This document shows, piece by piece, positions 31,399-35,647 of a stretch of 35,647 bases of DNA. The DNA is taken from contig CAZYCR010000006.1 in NCBI GenBank assembly GCA_964645815.1, positions 1 to 35,647 on the forward strand. The letters run 5' to 3'. Each line of letters begins with the position of its first letter. Position 1 is the stretch's first letter. The position numbers and the translations under genes are program-made. The notes beneath the pieces were generated by a model that was not told the DNA's origin, ran no database searches, and worked only from the letters and a program-made list of their open reading frames with translations. The DNA comes from JAHISC01 sp964645815 (lineage in GTDB: Bacteria > Patescibacteriota > Patescibacteriia > UBA9934).

Positions 31399-33432
31399 AT
31401 GGCTGAAAAGAAAGCAAAAACTACAAAATCCGCTCAAGGCAAAGGAGGTTATAGCGCTAAGAATATTACTGTCTTGGAAGGTTTGGATCCGGTACGCAAG
31501 CGACCGGGAATGTACATTGGTTCCACCGGGCCAACAGGATTGCATCACATGATTTGGGAGGTGGTCGACAATGCTTTTGACGAAGTCATGGGTGGTTATG
31601 CTACTAAAGTGGTCGTTCGCTTTTTGCCAAACAGTTGGGTGGAAGTAATTGATGACGGTCGAGGTATTCCGGTTGACATCCATCCTGAGCAAAAAGTTTC
31701 TGCCTTGGAATTGGTCTTAACCAAACTGCACGCTGGAGGAAAATTCGGTGGCGAAGGTAGCGGCTATAAAGTTTCCGGAGGTTTGCACGGAGTTGGTGTA
31801 TCTGTCGTTAACGCGCTTTCAACCGAATTGGAAGCTGAAGTCCACCGTGATGGTAAAATCTGGCAACAAAAGTTTAAACGTGGTGTTCCGGTTGGAAAAG
31901 TAAAACCAATTGGAAAAACAAAAGGTACAGGAACAATCATTCGTTTTCATCCTGATGAAACAGTTTTTGAAACTATTGAATTCAATTTGCCAACTGTTAT
32001 TGAACACTTGCGTCAGCAAACTTATCTAACAGCTGGAGTACATGTTGAAATATTTGATGAGCGAGGTGAAAGGCCAGCACCTTATGGTTTTTATTTTGAA
32101 GGTGGAGTTTCATCTTATGTTCGACATTTAAATGCAAAACGCGAGGTTAAGCACCCAAACGTCTTTTACGTCAAAAAGAAGTTTGATGATTTGGAAGTTG
32201 AAGTTGCTTTGCAATATTCCACCGAATATCACGACAGCGTACACTGTTTTGCCAACAACATTACTAACCCGGATGGCGGTACTCACTTGGCCGGTTTCCG
32301 TGCAGCCCTGACTCGTTCGCTGAACACTTATGCTCGAGATAAAGGTTATCTCAAAGAAAAGGACCCAAACTTGTCTGGCGATGATTCACGCGAAGGTTTG
32401 ACTGCGGTTATTAGCGTTAAGTTGCCTGAACCACAGTTTGAAGGTCAAACCAAATCCAAACTTGGAAACCCGGAAGCAAGAACAGCTGTTGAATCAGTTT
32501 TTGGTGAAGCTTTACAAATTTTCTTAGAAGAACACCCTAAAGATGCAGAAGAAATTATTGGAAAATGTCTTTTGTCAGCCCGAGCCCGCGCAGCAGCACG
32601 CGCGGCACGTGAAACGGTTTTACGCAAAGGTGCTCTTGAAGGCCTAATGTTGCCGGGAAAATTGGCAGATTGTTCATCTAAAGATGCCGATGCATCCGAA
32701 CTCTACATTGTTGAGGGAGATTCTGCTGGAGGTTCGGCCAAACAAGGTCGTAACCGTGAATTCCAAGCAATTTTGCCGCTACGAGGAAAAATCTTAAACG
32801 TTGAACGAGCCAGACTCGACAAACTTCTTGCCAACAATGAAATTAAAAATTTAATCATTGCCTTGGGTACAAACATTGGCGAAGGTTTTGAACTGGAAAA
32901 TCTACGCTATGGCAAAGTTGTGATCATGACTGATGCTGACGTCGATGGTGCCCACATTAGAACGCTTCTCTTAACTTTCTTCTTCCGACATTTCATTGAA
33001 CTCATTCGCAATGGCAACATCTTCATTGCTATGCCACCTCTTTACCGCCTACAGGTTGGTAAAAATGTACGCTATGTTTATTCAGATGAAGAAAAAGATA
33101 AAGCGGTCGAGGAAATGACAAAAACAAAGTCAACCGATAAGAAAGCCCCTGAACCAGAGGCTGTCGCCGAAGATGATTCTCTGGAGGCAGAAATTATTGA
33201 AAATAAAGGAATTCGAATCAACGTACAGCGTTACAAAGGTCTTGGTGAAATGAATCCGGGACAACTTTGGGAAACGACCATGGATCCAGAAACAAGAAAG
33301 ATGAAACAAGTCACTATCGAAGATGCAGAAAAGGCTAGCGAAACCTTTGATATCTTAATGGGCTCAGATGTTGCACCGCGAAAGAAATTTATTCAGACTC
33401 ACGCCAAAGACGTGGCTAATTTGGATGTTTAG
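31399..33432 (+). CDS. gyrB: DNA gyrase subunit B
   Basis: A 677-residue type II topoisomerase ATPase subunit. The GHKL ATP site is shown by EVVDNAFDE (Asn ligand), DDGRGIPV and SGGLHGVGVSVVNALS. The TOPRIM domain has EGDSAGGSAKQGR and the acidic DADVDGAHIRTLLLTFFFRH. QRYKGLGEMNPGQLWETTMD marks the gyrase C-terminal part. With GyrA it introduces negative supercoils. An acidic/lysine-rich insertion of about 35 residues (EEMTKTKSTDKKAPEPE...) lies just before the QRYKGLGE region and is probably a surface loop. The start was set at MAEKKAK (31399), which follows the promoter; eleven codons upstream overlap the -10. A ParE identity is less likely given the sequence. Confidence 0.96.
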   Translation: MAEKKAKTTKSAQGKGGYSAKNITVLEGLDPVRKRPGMYIGSTGPTGLHHMIWEVVDNAFDEVMGGYATKVVVRFLPNSWVEVIDDGRGIPVDIHPEQKVSALELVLTKLHAGGKFGGEGSGYKVSGGLHGVGVSVVNALSTELEAEVHRDGKIWQQKFKRGVPVGKVKPIGKTKGTGTIIRFHPDETVFETIEFNLPTVIEHLRQQTYLTAGVHVEIFDERGERPAPYGFYFEGGVSSYVRHLNAKREVKHPNVFYVKKKFDDLEVEVALQYSTEYHDSVHCFANNITNPDGGTHLAGFRAALTRSLNTYARDKGYLKEKDPNLSGDDSREGLTAVISVKLPEPQFEGQTKSKLGNPEARTAVESVFGEALQIFLEEHPKDAEEIIGKCLLSARARAAARAARETVLRKGALEGLMLPGKLADCSSKDADASELYIVEGDSAGGSAKQGRNREFQAILPLRGKILNVERARLDKLLANNEIKNLIIALGTNIGEGFELENLRYGKVVIMTDADVDGAHIRTLLLTFFFRHFIELIRNGNIFIAMPPLYRLQVGKNVRYVYSDEEKDKAVEEMTKTKSTDKKAPEPEAVAEDDSLEAEIIENKGIRINVQRYKGLGEMNPGQLWETTMDPETRKMKQVTIEDAEKASETFDILMGSDVAPRKKFIQTHAKDVANLDV

Positions 33433-33441
33433 TAATCTAGT

Positions 33442-33461
33442 GGGGCGTTTTAAAACGCCCC
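33442..33461 (+). terminator. Perfect 20-bp palindrome after gyrB
   Basis: GGGGCGTTTTAAAACGCCCC lies 9 bases beyond the gyrB TAG. As RNA it forms a GC-rich stem with an AT-rich top. The run after it (TTGCC) is short, so it may work with the second stem at 33501. Confidence 0.6.
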
Positions 33462-33500
33462 TTGCCAAATTATAATTATTGTAGTATCTTATCCACAGAT

Positions 33501-33518
33501 GGCCCGGACGGGCCTTTT
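33501..33518 (+). terminator. Second hairpin with T run after gyrB
   Basis: GGCCC-GGAC-GGGCC followed by TTTT. A short but GC-rich terminator-like stem upstream of secE. Confidence 0.6.
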
Positions 33519-33562
33519 AAAATAGGAAAAATCGTCAAATCTGACAATTTTACTAACAAACT

Positions 33563-33769
33563 ATGTCAAAAATAACTAACAACATTCTCGTCAAATATTT
33601 GTTCGAGTCTAAGGAGGAATTAAAAAAGGTTACTTGGCCAAGCCAAAAGGATACCATCAAGTACTCATTGGTAGTCGCTGGTCTCAGCATTGCCGCCGGA
33701 CTTTACTTTGGTGTTATTGACTGGTTGTTCTCTTTGGGAATTGAACAACTCATTAATTTAACAAAATAA
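33563..33769 (+). CDS. secE: Preprotein translocase subunit SecE
   Basis: A 68-residue SecE of the short single-helix form. The conserved amphipathic segment is ESKEELKKVTWPSQKDTIKY (ELKKVxWP is the family signature), followed by one membrane helix (about residues 38-60, SLVVAGLSIAAGLYFGVIDW). SecE clamps SecY in the protein-conducting channel. The gene is followed by nusG in the usual secE-nusG-rplK-rplA order. A small imperfect stem (33529-33552) precedes it. No tRNA gene was found in front of it. Confidence 0.94.
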   Translation: MSKITNNILVKYLFESKEELKKVTWPSQKDTIKYSLVVAGLSIAAGLYFGVIDWLFSLGIEQLINLTK

Positions 33770-33781
33770 ATTTATTCATCA

Positions 33782-33927
33782 CTAACGAGCGTATTGGCTT
33801 GGATGCAGCGCTAGGAAGAAATCGAGCCTGCCTGCCGGCAGGCGGGCATGGAGGAGCCGTACCGGACAGGTACGGTGACGACAGCGCAGATTTCTGACAA
33901 CGCGATGCGCCAAGATAATAGCGAGTT
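33782..33927 (+). other. Multi-branched hairpin between secE and nusG
   Basis: An outer imperfect stem joins about 33785-33823 with 33889-33925 (matched blocks CTTGG/CCAAG and AGAAATC/GATTTCT). Inside are two stems: CCTGCCTGCC/GGCAGGCGGG (33827-33846) and CCGTACC/GGTACGG (33857-33875). The whole would fold as a three-way junction ending six bases before the nusG ATG. It is GC-rich relative to its surroundings. It could be a leader RNA controlling nusG or an inserted palindromic repeat. Confidence 0.6.
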
Positions 33928-33931
33928 TCAT

Positions 33932-34477
33932 ATGGCAAAACAGACCGCAAATTATGGCCGCCGTTGGTACGCCATTCATACCTATTCTGGCTACGAAGAA
34001 AATGTTGCAGAAAATTTGCAACAGCGTATCGAAACTATGGATATGGAAGAAAAAATCTTCAATATCTTAGTACCAAAAGAAAAGAAAATTAAAATTAAAA
34101 ACGGTAAACGTCGTGTTGTCGAAGAAAAGATCTTCCCTGGTTATGTTTTGGTAGAAATGATTGTAACCGATGACTCTTGGTATGTAGTACGAAATACCCC
34201 AAACGTAACTGGTTTTATCGGTGCGGGTACAACACCTACACCAATCGCTGAAGAAGAAATCGATGCTCTGATGAAACGTGTTGGTGTTGAAGAACCTGAA
34301 TTTACCGTTGATTTAGCGAAGAACGATCCAATCACTATTACAGACGGACCTTTCAAGGGTCAGCAAGGTAAGATCTCAGAAGTCGATGAACAACGAGGTA
34401 AAGTTAAGGTTTTGGTGTCTATGTTTGGACGCGAAACTCCAGTGGAACTCGACTTCCTTCAGGTAAAAAAGGTATAA
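33932..34477 (+). CDS. nusG: Transcription termination/antitermination factor NusG
   Basis: A 181-residue NusG. The NGN domain includes RRWYAIHTYSGYEENVAENL, VPKEKKIKIKNGKRRVVEEK, IFPGYVLVEM and VRNTPNVTGFIG. The C-terminal KOW domain includes NDPITITDGPFKGQQGKISE. NusG binds RNA polymerase and links it to Rho or to the ribosome. The start at 33932 (MAKQTANYG) was chosen because an in-frame ATG at 33848 would run through the large hairpin and give an atypical extension. It stands between secE and rplK. Confidence 0.96.
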   Translation: MAKQTANYGRRWYAIHTYSGYEENVAENLQQRIETMDMEEKIFNILVPKEKKIKIKNGKRRVVEEKIFPGYVLVEMIVTDDSWYVVRNTPNVTGFIGAGTTPTPIAEEEIDALMKRVGVEEPEFTVDLAKNDPITITDGPFKGQQGKISEVDEQRGKVKVLVSMFGRETPVELDFLQVKKV

Positions 34478-34480
34478 GGT

Positions 34481-34624
34481 GCGCTCGTGTCTGGACAAAA
34501 TTAATCATTCGTCCTGTCGCGAGACGTGTTTTTCAGACTTTATTTTTGAATCACTGAGTTTGGCTGTTGCTGAAAAATCTGTCTCGCAAATCAGGCCTCA
34601 TTCATAATTTGTCTAGACACTCGC
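34481..34624 (+). other. Long imperfect hairpin between nusG and rplK
   Basis: The left arm (34481-34536, GCGCTCGTGTCTGGACAAA ... TTTTTCAG) and right arm (34570-34624, CTGAAAAATC ... AATTTGTCTAGACACTCGC) pair imperfectly over about 55 bases with a 33-base loop. The best blocks are CTGAAAAA/TTTTTCAG, GTCTCGC/GCGAGAC and TTTGTC/GACAAA. It begins 4 bases after the nusG stop and ends before the rplK promoter, so it may terminate or process the nusG message. Confidence 0.6.
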
Positions 34625-34644
34625 TTGAGGATACGTTAGGAGTA

Positions 34645-34673
34645 TTGACAAAATTCGCCAATTGTAGCAAACT
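34645..34673 (+). promoter_or_regulatory. Promoter of rplK-rplA
   Basis: -35 TTGACA (34645-34650), 17-base spacer, -10 CAAACT (weak). The leader to the rplK ATG at 34739 would be about 60 bases. Confidence 0.4.
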
Positions 34674-34738
34674 TGGCTCACTAATTAACGACGTGGTTGC
34701 TCGAAAACACTCGGGAATCCACTATAAATAAAGTTCGT

Positions 34739-35164
34739 ATGGCAAAAAAGCCTATTTTGACCGTTATTAAGGTTCAGGCCATGGGTGGTAACGCCACTCC
34801 AGCTCCACCACTCGGTCCAATTCTTGGTCAGCACGGTGTTAACATTCAGCAATTTGTTAACGATTTTAATGCTGCCACTCAAGATCGTCGCGGCGAAGTT
34901 GTTCCAGCTGTAATTACTATTTTCGAAGACCGAAGTTTTGAATTTATCCTAAAGACTGCCCCAGCTTCTGAATTAATCAAGAAGGCAGCAAAAATTCAAA
35001 AAGGTTCTGGTAAACCATTAACTGAAAAAGTTGGTACCATTACCAAAGCTCAACTTAAAGAAATTGCTGAAACCAAAATGTCGGATCTTAATACTAATGA
35101 TGTTGAAGCAGCTATGCGCATCATTGAAGGTACCTGCCGACAGATGGGTGTTGAGGTTAAATAA
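34739..35164 (+). CDS. rplK: Ribosomal protein L11
   Basis: A 141-residue L11 of standard length. The N-terminal domain has KVQAMGGNATPAPPLGPILG and QHGVNIQQFVNDFN; the C-terminal rRNA-binding domain has LIKKAAKIQKGSGKPLTEKV and AAMRIIEGTCRQMGVEVK. It forms the GTPase-associated stalk base on 23S rRNA and is the site that senses uncharged tRNA through RelA in bacteria that have it. The start was set at MAKKPIL (34739); the in-frame upstream ATG would add 14 atypical residues. rplA follows. Confidence 0.96.
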   Translation: MAKKPILTVIKVQAMGGNATPAPPLGPILGQHGVNIQQFVNDFNAATQDRRGEVVPAVITIFEDRSFEFILKTAPASELIKKAAKIQKGSGKPLTEKVGTITKAQLKEIAETKMSDLNTNDVEAAMRIIEGTCRQMGVEVK

Positions 35165-35186
35165 ACAAAAGTGATTAAGTTAGAAA

Positions 35187-35223
35187 GTTATTAAGTGATG
35201 GAAACACTCTACCACTCAATAAC
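35187..35223 (+). other. Inverted repeat in the rplK-rplA spacer
   Basis: GTTATTAAGTG (35187-35197) and CACTCAATAAC (35213-35223) pair at 10 of 11 positions. Three copies of an AATAACT-like word follow. Possibly an mRNA processing stem. Confidence 0.45.
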
Positions 35224-35256
35224 TCAATAACTCCATAACTCTTAGTTCATAATAAA

Positions 35257-35285
35257 CCGTGGGAGCCGTAAAGGCGCAAAACCAC
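35257..35285 (+). promoter_or_regulatory. Putative L1 autoregulatory site before rplA
   Basis: CCGTGGGAGCC ... GGCGCAAAACCAC can form GTGG/CCAC and GCC/GGC pairs around an asymmetric loop. In other bacteria L1 represses its own message by binding a similar GUGGGAG...ACCAC structure that mimics its 23S rRNA site. It lies 10 bases before the rplA ATG. Assignment by resemblance. Confidence 0.5.
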
Positions 35286-35295
35286 AAATACAAAT

Positions 35296-35647
35296 ATGAG
35301 TAAAAGATACGAGGAGGCAAAGAAAAAAATCAATAAGGGTGCTACTTATCCTTTGGAAGAAGCTGTCAAAATTTGTAAAAGCACTGCTGGAACAAAATTT
35401 GATGAGTCAGTTGAGTTAGCAATGAAGTTAGGTGTTGATCCAAAGCAAAGTGACCAACAAATCAGAGGTACAGTTGTTCTCCCATTTGGTTCAGGAAAAA
35501 CAAAACGTGTCGCTGCTTTCGTTGAGCCAGCTAATGAAACAGCTGCTAAAGAAGCTGGAGCAGACATTATTGGAACCGAAGAAGTGATTAATGAAATCAT
35601 GCAAAAAGGAACAATTGATTTCGATGTAGCTGTTGCCACACCAGCGA
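35296..35647 (+). CDS. rplA: Ribosomal protein L1, N-terminal half (cut by window edge)
   Basis: The frame from ATG 35296 is open to the window edge (117 residues). It begins MSKRYEEAKKKINKGATYPL and continues EAVKICKSTAGTKFDESVEL, GVDPKQSDQQIRGTVVLPFG and KTKRVAAFVEP, all typical of L1 domain I. L1 binds 23S rRNA at the E-site stalk. A start context with an upstream regulatory fold suggests autoregulation. L1 is absent from some CPR lineages, so its presence narrows placement slightly. Confidence 0.94.
   Translation, partial: MSKRYEEAKKKINKGATYPLEEAVKICKSTAGTKFDESVELAMKLGVDPKQSDQQIRGTVVLPFGSGKTKRVAAFVEPANETAAKEAGADIIGTEEVINEIMQKGTIDFDVAVATPA

Noticed and set aside
33462..33562. tRNA-Trp gene often found before secE
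   Set aside because: No cloverleaf or GGTTCGA-type T-arm could be found; the spacer holds terminator-like stems instead.
1..35647. UGA recoding as in Gracilibacteria/SR1
   Set aside because: TGA serves as a stop at well-defined gene ends (for example 542-544, 4001-4003 and prfA at 23552-23554) and reading through gives no family extension.

Overview
The window looks like a Candidatus Patescibacteria (CPR) genome, probably of the Parcubacteria/ABY1 type. The evidence is small compact genes, a moderate-to-low GC background, a very large secreted surface protein carrying an N-terminal domain I associate with CPR genomes, a DUF5667 gene beside an ECF sigma factor, a small PaaX/Cas2-like protein, and many genes with a -10 box almost touching the start codon. 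The lineage call is inference from gene content; no 16S rRNA is present. Stop codons include TGA, so there is no sign of the UGA recoding seen in Gracilibacteria/SR1.

Layout. 1-7299 (all minus strand) is an envelope and glycan block: three glycosyltransferase genes in a tight run (one cut by the window edge), DUF2304, a DPM1-like GT2, a UDP-glucuronate-decarboxylase-like SDR, a secreted subtilase and a TPR membrane protein. 7470-8050 is a compact unit: a PaaX/Cas2-like gene bracketed by two inverted copies of a 34-bp sequence. 8459-14490 (minus) runs ECF sigma, DUF5667 membrane protein, then the 1413-aa surface protein, which ends at a strong terminator and further hairpins. 14634-16095 (plus) is a two-gene unit of a small HTH protein and a DUF1704/MATCAP-like zinc peptidase, convergent with a GT4 glycosyltransferase (16096-17229).

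17421-21902 is the outlier: two very GC-rich genes for MopE-like, calcium/metal-binding repeat lipoproteins of a kind typical of Myxococcota. Each has its own GC-rich terminator, a strong Shine-Dalgarno sequence and a related leader, but the promoters lie in AT-rich DNA. They are best read as horizontally acquired genes running on host-like promoters.

22074-35647 is mostly housekeeping: rpmE, prfA-prmC, a 964-aa helical-repeat protein of unknown function, a YerB-like DUF3048 protein, rplY, rodA/ftsW, a membrane protein, gyrB, secE, nusG, rplK and the start of rplA. The secE-nusG and nusG-rplK spacers, like the 3753-4000 spacer, hold unusually long imperfect hairpins.

How it fits together: the window is rich in cell-surface functions (glycan synthesis, S-layer-like protein, subtilase sharing a domain with it, acquired repeat lipoproteins), as expected for an episymbiont that relies on contact with other cells. 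The most unusual items are the foreign lipoprotein pair, the repeat-bracketed Cas2-like gene, the domain shared by subtilase and surface protein, and the giant intergenic hairpins.
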